Below are positions 35,860 to 43,335 of a stretch of 64,000 bases of DNA, piece after piece (positions within the stretch are counted from its first letter, which is position 1; the number at the start of each line of letters is the position of its first letter). This DNA is from Bacteroidota bacterium (GTDB taxonomy: Bacteria; Bacteroidota; Bacteroidia; Chitinophagales; Chitinophagaceae), in contig JAFDXP010000047.1 of assembly GCA_018267875.1 (NCBI GenBank), forward strand, positions 1 to 64,000, read 5' to 3'. Under the pieces are notes generated by a model that was not told the origin of the DNA, ran no database searches, and saw only the letters and a program-made list of their open reading frames with translations. Both the position numbers and the translations under genes were made by a program.

Positions 35860-37671
35860 TTAAGCCAATGGTATGAATATACTAACAACAGTTCCCTTAC
35901 CGGGTTTGGAGTCGAATTCTATCTCGCCGTTTAAATAATTTATTCGAGAAATGATTCCACGAATGCCAATTCCTTCAAAATTTTCCTTGTTGCTAAGGTC
36001 AAACCCCTTTCCATTATCTTCTATTGTTATCGTCAGACTTTGGTTTTCTTGGATCAGTGAAATGTCTAACCGGCTTGCCTTTGCATGTTTCACTACATTA
36101 TTGACACATTCTTGAATAATTCGGTAAAGCAATATTTCCGTGTCTTTTTCAAGCTGTGCGGAAAAGCCATCAGAATACACATTTATTTCTAAATTACGGG
36201 TGTCAATTTTCCCTAAAAATTCGCGTACTGCCGATGCTATTCCAACTTTTAATAAGGCATTAGGCATCATATTGTGCGACACATTTCTGACCTCACGGCA
36301 TGAATCATCTACTAAAGAAAAAATGTTTTCTAATTTTTTGTTGCTTTCTGCATCCGGAAAATAGAGTTCGGATTGCAATGAGGAAAGATTGAGTTTAATA
36401 GCACTCATCATTTGTCCAACACCATCGTGTAAGTCTTGTGCAATTCTTTGCCTTTCGTTTTCTTCTGCTTTGATTACAGATTTTGTAGCAAGTTTTTGTT
36501 CTTGGGCAATGGCTTGTTGAAATTTTGCCGATTGCATGGTTTGGTGTCTGCGATATGAAGCATATATTGCTATGCCGGCAAAGAAGGAAATAAGCAGAAT
36601 AGCACCAATGATATAGTTTCTTTTGCTGATGGACGATTGTTGTATAATTAATTGTTGTTCCTTTTTTTCAGTTTCATATTGGGCGTTCAATTCGTTAATT
36701 TGTTTTGACTTTTCAATGGAGAAAATGGAATCACGTATTAATTGAGAAAGTTGAAGAAATTGCCAAGCTTGTTCGAATTGATTTTGAGCTTTTGCCGCTT
36801 CAGCCATTTGTTTAAAATTAGCAGATAACAATTCAGGATAGTTCATTTTTTCAGCAAGAGAATTGCTTGTCTGAAAAGCATTCAAGGCATCCTGTGGTTT
36901 CTTCATAGACATATATAAAGCACCGAGATCGCTATAAGCTAATGATAGAGCAAATGTGTCTTTTATTTGTTTGCGAATTGAAAGACATTGCTGCAAATAG
37001 GACATCGCCTCGTTTAACTGTCCTTTTTCCGTAAATAGTTCGGCAATATTGTTGAGTGCATACCCCATTGCCACAGAATCATTTAGAATTTCAGAAATCT
37101 CTAAAGAGTTGTGAAAACGTCGAAAAGCCTCTTCATAATCCTTTTCAAATTCAAACACAACACCGCTTTCGTTCCATATGGTGGATATCCAAACAGAGTC
37201 TTTTTCTTGTTGGAAAATATCCATTGCACGGTTGTAAAATAGTTTTGCGCGCTCTAATTCTCTTTGTTTTCTGTAAAGTTTGGCTAAGGTGTTGAATGTA
37301 ATTGCCAATTCATGCTTTTGATTGTATTGCTCAAAAAGCTGAACAGCAAAGTAGTATTGTTGGGCAGCTATTTCGTAACGTCCTTTAAAATAAGCTGCTT
37401 CGCCTAAAGTACGATGTAACTTAGCTAAAGTGATAGTGTCCTGTAATTGTTGAGCAAGTTGAAGTCCTTGATTGGCTAATATTTCAGATTTGTTTGCGGC
37501 AGAACTTGCATAAAGTTGAGAAAGTTCATCAAGTAATTTTAGTCTGATAGAAGGTCTTAATTCGGTAGTTAGAGCCGCACTTAAAGAATCTGTTTTGTTA
37601 TTTGCTTTTGATTCAAAAAATGAAATAAGAAACAAGAGTATAAGTAAAATAAGAGTTGGGGTATAGCGCAT
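35860..37671 (-). CDS. TPR-containing sensor histidine kinase (HisKA_3 type)
   Basis: I choose ATG 37671 (MRYTPTLILLILLFLISFF), which gives a signal peptide; 37737 would add an unlikely leader. Order: signal, TPR units (about 60-330) predicted periplasmic, a coiled segment, one membrane helix (ISFFAGIAIYASYRR), the phosphoacceptor H415 in RIAQDLHDGVGQ, then the ATPase with N box ECVNNVVKHAKA and G box DNGKGFD. This is the LytS/NarX-like kinase class that pairs with LuxR-type response regulators. No regulator gene lies next to it, so it is an orphan kinase here. Confidence 0.9.
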   Translation of the reverse strand: MRYTPTLILLILLFLISFFESKANNKTDSLSAALTTELRPSIRLKLLDELSQLYASSAANKSEILANQGLQLAQQLQDTITLAKLHRTLGEAAYFKGRYEIAAQQYYFAVQLFEQYNQKHELAITFNTLAKLYRKQRELERAKLFYNRAMDIFQQEKDSVWISTIWNESGVVFEFEKDYEEAFRRFHNSLEISEILNDSVAMGYALNNIAELFTEKGQLNEAMSYLQQCLSIRKQIKDTFALSLAYSDLGALYMSMKKPQDALNAFQTSNSLAEKMNYPELLSANFKQMAEAAKAQNQFEQAWQFLQLSQLIRDSIFSIEKSKQINELNAQYETEKKEQQLIIQQSSISKRNYIIGAILLISFFAGIAIYASYRRHQTMQSAKFQQAIAQEQKLATKSVIKAEENERQRIAQDLHDGVGQMMSAIKLNLSSLQSELYFPDAESNKKLENIFSLVDDSCREVRNVSHNMMPNALLKVGIASAVREFLGKIDTRNLEINVYSDGFSAQLEKDTEILLYRIIQECVNNVVKHAKASRLDISLIQENQSLTITIEDNGKGFDLSNKENFEGIGIRGIISRINYLNGEIEFDSKPGKGTVVSIFIPLA

Positions 37672-37717
37672 ATTACAAAACCAATATAAAGAAAATATCG
37701 GCTTGCTAAAAATAATA

Positions 37718-37742
37718 AAGAGGTGGAGTAGTTCCACCTCTT
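37718..37742 (-). terminator. intrinsic terminator of the Crp/Fnr-rhodanese cassette
   Basis: AAGAGGTGGA and TCCACCTCTT form a perfect 10-bp stem with a 5-nt loop, followed on the minus strand by TATTATTTTT. It lies 26 bp past the last cassette gene and separates it from the histidine kinase. Confidence 0.85.
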
Positions 37743-37767
37743 ACATGGTTTTTTAATTTTAAAAAGT

Positions 37768-38007
37768 CTATTTAGCCTGATTATCTAAGCTTGTTTCGTC
37801 TTTGTTTGAATAGTCTGTACAGCAACTTTTATTAAAGCAGTTTCCACTTGCACAACCAAATGCAAATATTCCCATTGCTGCAAAATATCCTCCAAATAAA
37901 ACGCCTAACCATTGTTGTCGCCAAATGGAATCTATTAGAATAACACTTCCAACTACTAAATAGATAACACGTCTAAAATTCCATCCTGTCAATAATCTCT
38001 GTTTCAT
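37768..38007 (-). CDS. small Cys-containing membrane protein (GCASGNC motif)
   Basis: A 79-aa protein with two membrane segments (about 13-28 and 33-51). It ends with a short cysteine-rich tail: GCASGNC (C52, C57) followed by C62 and C63. The motif GCASGxC also occurs in the second small membrane protein of this cluster (39069-39302). Two closely spaced thiols at a membrane edge suggest thiol or persulfide chemistry or metal binding, but this is inference. It is the last gene before the terminator. Confidence 0.75.
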   Translation of the reverse strand: MKQRLLTGWNFRRVIYLVVGSVILIDSIWRQQWLGVLFGGYFAAMGIFAFGCASGNCFNKSCCTDYSNKDETSLDNQAK

Positions 38008-38024
38008 GGTATGAGCTAAGTTGT

Positions 38025-38492
38025 TTATTTATCTAAGTAGGCAGAATACATCCAAACTAATTTTTCCTGCTCACGTATGTAGTCACTCATTAAAGCATTG
38101 GTACCTTCATCACCTGCATCAGCAGACATTTCAAGTAAGACGCGTTGTTTTATCAAAAGAGATTGAAAAGATTTCAAAACAATTTTTATCCCGTCTTCTG
38201 GGTCTGAAATGTTTTTTGCGCTTTGCAAAGTTGAGTTATTAAGATAGTCCTCAAAGGTGTGAAGCGGTGTTTTACCAAGAGTCAAGATTCTTTCAGCTAC
38301 TTCATCTACTTTTATCAACAAGTTGGTGTACAACTCTTCGAATTTCAAGTGCATTTCAAAAAATTTATTACCCTTGATGTTCCAATGTAGCCCACGTGTA
38401 TTTTGGTAAAATACCATGTACTCGGCCAGCAATTCATTGAGTTTTTCTGCAAGGATTGATGCTTTTTTCTTTTCGAGACCTATTAAATTCAT
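38025..38492 (-). CDS. dps: Dps-family ferritin-like protein
   Basis: Dps proteins form dodecamers that oxidise and store iron using H2O2 and protect DNA. The 155-aa protein has the ferroxidase residues with Dps spacing: H36, H48, D63 and E67, within TRGLHWNIKGNKFFEMH and KVDEVAERIL. There is no long basic N-terminal tail, so DNA binding is not assured. Its place in a rhodanese/OsmC cluster fits an oxidative or sulfur stress role. Confidence 0.93.
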   Translation of the reverse strand: MNLIGLEKKKASILAEKLNELLAEYMVFYQNTRGLHWNIKGNKFFEMHLKFEELYTNLLIKVDEVAERILTLGKTPLHTFEDYLNNSTLQSAKNISDPEDGIKIVLKSFQSLLIKQRVLLEMSADAGDEGTNALMSDYIREQEKLVWMYSAYLDK

Positions 38493-38514
38493 AAAAGTGT
38501 TTTTAGGTGAAGTG

Positions 38515-38829
38515 TTATGAAATCTTTGCTTTCAACGAAGTCCATCCACCACCATTATAGACTTCTGAAAAACCGTTGGCTTTTAACATGCTTTTTGCTG
38601 AGGCGCTTCTCATTCCAGAAGCACAGCAAGTTACAACTGGTTTGTCTTTTTTGATTTTTGACAGTTGACTGTTTAGGTTTTGCAAAGGAATGTTTACAGA
38701 GCCTTTTATGTGTCCGCTGTTAAATTCACCCGGTGTGCGCACATCAATAATTTGTGCACCGTTTGCAATTAGTGTTTTGTAGTCGGTTGATGGACCGATA
38801 CCGAGCATTTTTTTGATAGTAGAAAACAT
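38515..38829 (-). CDS. rhodanese-domain protein
   Basis: This 104-aa single-domain rhodanese contains the opening IIDVRTPGEFNSGHIKGSVNIPL and the active loop CASGMRS with C69 (preceded by a second Cys, C68). Rhodaneses move sulfane sulfur between thiols through a cysteine persulfide. No signal peptide is obvious. It lies 7 bp after the shorter rhodanese of the same cluster. Confidence 0.9.
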   Translation of the reverse strand: MFSTIKKMLGIGPSTDYKTLIANGAQIIDVRTPGEFNSGHIKGSVNIPLQNLNSQLSKIKKDKPVVTCCASGMRSASAKSMLKANGFSEVYNGGGWTSLKAKIS

Positions 38830-38836
38830 GGATTTA

Positions 38837-39088
38837 CTATTTGTTGATCATTGCATTTACATCTAACCAGCTTCCACCGTTAACACAGTTTATGCCTTGA
38901 TTTTTCAAAAATTCAGCAGCCCGACCACTGCGGGTTCCTCCTGCACAACAAAGCACAATCGGTTCTTTGATTGCTTTTATTTCTTCTATACGAGCTTCCA
39001 CTTCATTTAATGGAATATTGATACTGCCGGCTACATGTCCGCCCATAAATTCATCGGGACGACGTACATCAATTACTATTTTGTTCAT
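38837..39088 (-). CDS. compact rhodanese-domain protein
   Basis: At 83 aa this is about 20 residues shorter than a usual single-domain rhodanese. It keeps VIDVRRPDEFMGGHVAGSINIPL and the active loop CAGGTRS with C48, again preceded by a Cys. The missing part is the N-terminal helix. Its start overlaps the end of the GCASGTC membrane protein gene by 20 bp. It resembles its neighbour closely enough to suggest a tandem duplication. Confidence 0.88.
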   Translation of the reverse strand: MNKIVIDVRRPDEFMGGHVAGSINIPLNEVEARIEEIKAIKEPIVLCCAGGTRSGRAAEFLKNQGINCVNGGSWLDVNAMINK

Positions 39089-39302
39089 TGTTTTTAGATT
39101 TTTTTATTTGTGGTTCAGTTTTTTTGAAAGTATTTACAAGTAAGGTGCCCATAAGCATTCCATAAGCTGTACTATTTAATGGTTTAGAAGTAATAGCACA
39201 GGTGCCGCTTGCACAACCTATAAAATAGTAATAGGCATATCCGGCTAAACCTCCAAGTAATGCACCTAAAATGGTAAGCCGATATTTTGTCAGGAGTTGC
39301 AT
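39069..39302 (-). CDS. small Cys-containing membrane protein (GCASGTC motif)
   Basis: A 77-aa protein with two glycine-rich membrane segments (about 9-30 and 47-61) joined by GCASGTCAITSKP (C30, C35), and a basic tail. I associate this pattern with a Bacteroidota family of uncharacterised proteins (possibly DUF6132), found near rhodaneses and thioredoxins; the family name is from memory. The ATG overlaps the OsmC stop by one base (TAATG), so the two are translationally coupled. Confidence 0.8.
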   Translation of the reverse strand: MQLLTKYRLTILGALLGGLAGYAYYYFIGCASGTCAITSKPLNSTAYGMLMGTLLVNTFKKTEPQIKKSKNNEQNSN

Positions 39303-39763
39303 TAGTTCAGAGTGTTTGCGGCTGTAGGAATGTTTGAAAATATTTCAACGTCGTTATAAATAATTTGCCAAGTTACGGGCATTATTTTTTTGAGCATACT
39401 GCTAACCCCACAGATTTTTTCTTGTGATGTCATTACAGCATCATAGGCAGCCTGTTTGTCTTCTTCACTTCCTTTCATTTCATAAATAAGGTGGGCAGCA
39501 ACATATTCTATCGGTTGTTGTTTGCTTATTTCGCCACTCACTTTAAGGTTTAATTCTTGTAATTCTTTTCCTTGTTTACGCAACAAAGCAATTACATCCA
39601 TTCCTGTACAACCCGATAAGGCAGTTAGTACAAAGGGTTTAGGAATAGGCCCATTATCTTCGCCTCCCACACGTTCCGGTGCATCCATGATGATAGTATG
39701 TCCGTTTACTAAAGCGTTGAATTGCATTTTGCCCATCCATTGAGCGTCTATTTCATGTTTCAT
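39302..39763 (-). CDS. OsmC-family peroxidase-like protein
   Basis: The 153-aa protein carries the two redox cysteines of OsmC/Ohr proteins: C52 in LSGCTGMDV and C118 in EKICGVSSM. OsmC proteins reduce organic peroxides and some act on persulfides or sulfane sulfur. The start MKHEIDAQWMGKM matches the YhfA-like OsmC subgroup. It is coupled by a one-base overlap to the next gene. Confidence 0.9.
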   Translation of the reverse strand: MKHEIDAQWMGKMQFNALVNGHTIIMDAPERVGGEDNGPIPKPFVLTALSGCTGMDVIALLRKQGKELQELNLKVSGEISKQQPIEYVAAHLIYEMKGSEEDKQAAYDAVMTSQEKICGVSSMLKKIMPVTWQIIYNDVEIFSNIPTAANTLN

Positions 39764-39844
39764 TTGAAAATTGTTTTACGATTTGGTGTGATTCAATTTT
39801 AGTTCCTATTCAATTCATTTTGATTATAGGTAACTGTATAGCAA

Positions 39845-40048
39845 TTAGGAGCGGTGTTTGGTAGAAATTCCAAAAGGAAAATACAATGGACAAAACCGAA
39901 CAAATGCAGTGATTAATGCTATAATGCCCACTACTCCAAGAATAATATTGGATGTACCGGAAAGCTTTCCGGTGGCAATTACAATCCCAATTAAGATAGC
40001 TAAAATCAGTCGGATGTTGCGGTCGGTTGTTCCGATATTTTTTTTCAT
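39845..40048 (-). CDS. DUF2892-type (YgaP-like) membrane protein
   Basis: From ATG 40048 the 67-aa protein begins KKNIGTTDRNIRLILA, the typical opening of the DUF2892 family found fused to or beside rhodaneses (as in YgaP), and has two membrane helices ending in FVRFCPLYFPFGI. An in-frame GTG at 40069 overlaps the promoter and is unlikely. It is the first gene downstream of the GTGAC-N4-GTCAC operator. Confidence 0.85.
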   Translation of the reverse strand: MKKNIGTTDRNIRLILAILIGIVIATGKLSGTSNIILGVVGIIALITAFVRFCPLYFPFGISTKHRS

Positions 40049-40068
40049 CGCTTCCTTTTTTGTTTGCA

Positions 40069-40112
40069 CAAAGGTGAAACGTTTATGGCAGCTATCCGGT
40101 GACTTTCGTCAC
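40069..40112 (-). promoter_or_regulatory. Crp/Fnr-type operator and promoter of the cassette
   Basis: GTGACTTTCGTCAC (40099-40112) is a perfect GTGAC-N4-GTCAC inverted repeat of the CRP/FNR half-site class. On the minus strand a CACCTTTG element (40069-40076), one base off TAnnTTTG, lies 22 bp downstream. The operator centre is then about 42 bp before the likely start site, the spacing of class II Crp/Fnr activation. The nearby regulator has the matching recognition helix. Confidence 0.65.
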
Positions 40113-40129
40113 AGTTTGATGTGATGGAT

Positions 40130-40759
40130 TTAAAAGTCTTTTAAAAGCTTGATTTGGTTGCGATAGAGAAGTAGTTTTTTATCGTTTTCTAAACGTTTTA
40201 ATAAACGAGAAATTACTTCGCGTGATGATGCCATATCAGTAGCAATTTCTTCGTGGGATAAGTTAATTAAGGAAGAGTTCGTAGCACGTGATTTTTCACG
40301 AAGGTAATGCACCAAACGTTCGTCCAATTTTTGGAAAGCCAACTGGTCAATAGCATTGAGCAATTCATTGAAACGACCCCGAATGGTGCGCATCACAAAG
40401 CTTTTCCAAGAAGGATATTTACTGAGCCATACGTCCATAGCCGATATGGGGATGGATAAATATTCAATATCAGTTTCTGCCGTAGCGCGAATTTCACTTC
40501 GTTCTCCTTGCATACAACAAGTAAAACTCATAGCACAGCTTTCTTTAGCATGGATATAATACAGTAAAATTTCTCGACCTGAAGGGTCAATGCGAACTAC
40601 ATTCATGGTGCCGGAAATCAAAACCGGAATATCTGAAACAGTTTGGTCAATTTCTACAACGATATCTCCGGATTTAGCCTCATGTACAGTAGTTAACAAT
40701 TCCATTTCAGCAAGTAAAGCAGGCTCAAAAATTTCTTTAAATTCAAGTGGTAGTTTCAT
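40130..40759 (-). CDS. Crp/Fnr-family transcriptional regulator
   Basis: The 209-aa protein has an N-terminal cyclic-nucleotide-binding fold (about 1-120), a dimer helix and a winged helix-turn-helix. The recognition helix SSREVISRLLKRLE has Arg180, Glu181 and Arg185, as in E. coli CRP, predicting GTGA half-sites. The effector domain carries C75, C81 and C82 (ESCAMSFTCCMQGERSE) where a ligand would sit, and lacks an FNR-type N-terminal cysteine cluster, so it may sense redox or sulfur species by thiols (inference). It is the first gene before the operator and the rhodanese/OsmC/Dps cluster. Confidence 0.9.
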   Translation of the reverse strand: MKLPLEFKEIFEPALLAEMELLTTVHEAKSGDIVVEIDQTVSDIPVLISGTMNVVRIDPSGREILLYYIHAKESCAMSFTCCMQGERSEIRATAETDIEYLSIPISAMDVWLSKYPSWKSFVMRTIRGRFNELLNAIDQLAFQKLDERLVHYLREKSRATNSSLINLSHEEIATDMASSREVISRLLKRLENDKKLLLYRNQIKLLKDF

Positions 40760-40820
40760 AAGGAAGTAAAAATGGATTATGATGGCAAATTTCTTTTTTA
40801 ATAAAAACCACCATGAAGCA

Positions 40821-40828
40821 CAAATTTA
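40821..40828 (-). promoter_or_regulatory. possible -7 element (TAAATTTG) of the Crp/Fnr gene
   Basis: TAAATTTG on the minus strand matches TAnnTTTG, 61 bp before the regulator ATG. No TTG is present at the expected upstream distance, so support is partial. Confidence 0.35.
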
Positions 40829-40903
40829 TGAAGCCATTTGAATGTGTATAGACTGAAATGTTTTTGGGATGTTTATCAATTTCGCATTTTCTTTGTCGTT
40901 TCT

Positions 40904-41662
40904 ATGATGTCAATATCTGCCTGCATAATTACTTTCAATGAGGAGCGCAACATAGCAAGGTGTATTAAAGCCCTAAATGGTGTGGTTGATGAAGTGATAG
41001 TAGTAGATAGTTTTTCTTCGGATAATACAGTTAAAATAGCTAAAAACCTTGGAGCACGTGTGCTTCAACGCGTATTTGACGGCTATGGGACACAAAAATT
41101 TTTTGCACAACAACAAGCTCTTTATCCTTGGATTTTATCGGTAGATGCTGATGAAGTAGTTTCACCATTGCTTGCCGAAAGTATCAATGCCATTAAGGTT
41201 AAGCCCGATTGTGATGGATATGAGTTGGCTATCTTGCCTAATTATTGTGGTCATTGGATTCGTCATTGCGGTTGGTATCCACAACCCAAATTGCGACTTT
41301 GGAACAGGGAAAAAGCCTCTATGAGCGATAGTAAAGTGCACGAAGGAATTGTATTTCATGAAGGGGTTTCCATAAAAATCAAGCGATTAAAGGGCGATTT
41401 ACTACATTACAGTTATCATTCTATATCTGATCATATTAGAAAAATTGAATCCTATTCTGAAATTGCAGCAAAGGCAGATGCTGCTCGAGGTAAAAAGATA
41501 AGCCTGCTCAAGCTTACACTTGCTCCTCATTGGCAATTTTTTAATGATTTCATTTTAAAGCGTGGGTTTTTAGATGGCTATTGGGGATACATAGTTTGCA
41601 AAAATTCTGCTTTTGCCTCTTTTGTGAAATATGCCAAGACCAGGCAATATTCAAAGCGTTGA
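40904..41662 (+). CDS. family 2 glycosyltransferase (LPS core type)
   Basis: ATG 40904 (or 40907) begins the GT-A fold MSISACIITFNEERNIARC; codons up to 40838 add unrelated residues. About 252 aa. The nucleotide-sugar motif is VDSFSSDNTVKIA and the DxD-like motif is VDADE. The middle region RLWNREKASMSDSKVHEGI is typical of WaaE/KdtX-like enzymes that add a sugar to the LPS inner core. No membrane segment is evident. The acceptor is inferred from family resemblance only. Confidence 0.88.
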   Translation: MMSISACIITFNEERNIARCIKALNGVVDEVIVVDSFSSDNTVKIAKNLGARVLQRVFDGYGTQKFFAQQQALYPWILSVDADEVVSPLLAESINAIKVKPDCDGYELAILPNYCGHWIRHCGWYPQPKLRLWNREKASMSDSKVHEGIVFHEGVSIKIKRLKGDLLHYSYHSISDHIRKIESYSEIAAKADAARGKKISLLKLTLAPHWQFFNDFILKRGFLDGYWGYIVCKNSAFASFVKYAKTRQYSKR

Positions 41663-41699
41663 AATAGATTGTGAACGGTAGTTTTTATAAAAAATAAAG

Positions 41700-41738
41700 G
41701 CAGAAGTTTCCATCTTTTTATAGGATGGTAACTCCTGC
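41700..41738 (-). terminator. intrinsic terminator of the RND efflux operon
   Basis: Two 15-nt arms (41700-41714 and 41724-41738) pair with one wobble and one mismatch around a 9-nt loop, 19 bp past the stop of the outer-membrane channel gene. On the minus strand the stem is followed by CTTTATTTTTTAT. Confidence 0.8.
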
Positions 41739-41757
41739 ACCATATTTGCTTAAAGGT

Positions 41758-43194
41758 CTATTTCCAACCACCACCTAATGCACGATAAATATTTACCATC
41801 GCATTCATTTGTTGTTTTTTAGTTTCTACCAATTCAAATTTAGATTCGAGTGCATCTCTTTGTGTCATCAACACTTCCATATAATCAGCTCGAGCTGATT
41901 TAAACAAGTCATTGGCATATCCTACAGACTGTGTTAGTGCTTGCACTTGCTGATCTCTAAGCTTATAACTCTTCGACAGATTTTGCATTTTAGAGAGTTG
42001 ATTGGCTACTTCTACATAAGCATTGAGCAATGTTTTTTCGTAATTGTAAGCGGCTTGAATTTGTTTAGCATTGGCATTGAGGTAATAGGCTTTGATGGCA
42101 TTCCTATTTACTAAGGGGGTAACTAAGTCTCCAATAAGCGAATAGGCAATAGAGGCTGGTGCTGAGAAAAAATAAGAAGGATTGAAAGCTTGAAGCCCTG
42201 CTCCAGCATTGATTCCCAGTGAAGGATAAAATTGAGCCTTAGCTACTTTAATGTCGAGTTTAGCGGCTGCCAGTTCTTGCTCAGCTTGCCGAATATCTGT
42301 TCTGTTTTCTAAAAGTTGAGCGGGTATGCCGGCTTTTGGGAAGGTGGGAATTTCATTACTTAAACCGTTATTGCTTCGGGCAATGTGTTGTGGAAACCGA
42401 CCTAAAAGGAAGTTGATTTTATTTTCTGTTTCTACAATTTGTTGCTGAACGTTGTATTGAAGACTTTTTGTTTTGGCTACTTCTGCTTCAAAACGACTAA
42501 CTGCTAATTGTGTTACTCGTGCTGCGTCCATTTGCAGTTTTACTACTTGCAAAGCACTACTTTGTATCTCAATGTTTTGTTGAATAATTTCCAATTGGTT
42601 GTCTAAAGCAAGCAGTTCATAGTAGCTGTTTGCAACTTCAGCCACCAAATTGGTTATAACGAAATTTTTTCCTTCTACCGTTGCCATATAGCGGAACATG
42701 GCAGCTTTTTTTGCATTTCTTAATTTGTGCCAAATGTCCACTTCCCAGTGAGCTACAAGCCCAAGTGCTAAATCGCCAAGCGGATCAGGCATTTCTTTTC
42801 CCGGAACAATCTCGGTGTTGGCTTCCATAGCGCCTATGTTTGTGTAACGACTTTCTTTGTCGAGACCTGCGCCTGCCCTCAATCCTACGCTGGGTAGGTA
42901 TTCACCTTTTCTGATTCTAACTTCGTTTCTGGCAATTTCAATTTCTTGAAGTACAATACCCAACTCTTTATTATTTGCCAACGCTGTGTCTATCAAGTCA
43001 CGCAAATAAGGGTCGGGAAAAAATTTTTGTTGAATTATTTCGGCATCAGAATGAACGCCTGTTTCAGAAACGTTGTACTGTTTGGGTGTGCTTCTATTTT
43101 CAGTTTTACTTAGGCTGTGCGGAATGCCACATGCAGACGTAAGTAAAGCCAAAGCAGCGATTGGAATAAATCGTATATTGCTGTTATAGGACAT
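41758..43194 (-). CDS. RND efflux outer-membrane lipoprotein (NodT/OprM family)
   Basis: This 478-aa TolC-like channel subunit forms the outer-membrane exit of a tripartite pump. It has a lipoprotein signal with C22 (ALALLTSAC), then two repeats of the outer membrane efflux domain. Typical pieces are LIDTALANNKELGIVLQEIE, GRFPQHIARS, RTDIRQAEQELAAAKLDI and FYPSLGINAGAG. It is the third gene of the adaptor-permease-channel operon and is separated from the permease by 141 bp that contain a 17-bp hairpin. Confidence 0.94.
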   Translation of the reverse strand: MSYNSNIRFIPIAALALLTSACGIPHSLSKTENRSTPKQYNVSETGVHSDAEIIQQKFFPDPYLRDLIDTALANNKELGIVLQEIEIARNEVRIRKGEYLPSVGLRAGAGLDKESRYTNIGAMEANTEIVPGKEMPDPLGDLALGLVAHWEVDIWHKLRNAKKAAMFRYMATVEGKNFVITNLVAEVANSYYELLALDNQLEIIQQNIEIQSSALQVVKLQMDAARVTQLAVSRFEAEVAKTKSLQYNVQQQIVETENKINFLLGRFPQHIARSNNGLSNEIPTFPKAGIPAQLLENRTDIRQAEQELAAAKLDIKVAKAQFYPSLGINAGAGLQAFNPSYFFSAPASIAYSLIGDLVTPLVNRNAIKAYYLNANAKQIQAAYNYEKTLLNAYVEVANQLSKMQNLSKSYKLRDQQVQALTQSVGYANDLFKSARADYMEVLMTQRDALESKFELVETKKQQMNAMVNIYRALGGGWK

Positions 43195-43238
43195 TATTTA
43201 AGTTTAGTTGTTGAAGAATAATCTTGCCTTTTCTGAGT

Positions 43239-43283
43239 GATCTATGGCTACTTCATTTTTTTAGCTTGAAATAACCATAGATC
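43239..43283 (-). other. 17-bp intercistronic hairpin between pump permease and channel genes
   Basis: Arms 43239-43255 and 43267-43283 match at 15 of 17 positions. Both differences become G-U pairs if the minus-strand RNA is read, so the transcript folds without a mismatch around an 11-nt loop. There is no T-run after it on the minus strand, so a terminator is not indicated. An mRNA processing or stability element is possible. Confidence 0.7.
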
Positions 43284-43335
43284 GCATTGTGTGATGATTA
43301 AAAAAAATATCAGTTTGAGACTTAGCATTGTTGCT

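Noticed and set aside
39845..40124. Plus-strand 88-codon frame opposite the DUF2892 gene
   Set aside because: The minus-strand frame matches a known family and sits correctly behind the operator and promoter; the plus frame has no support.
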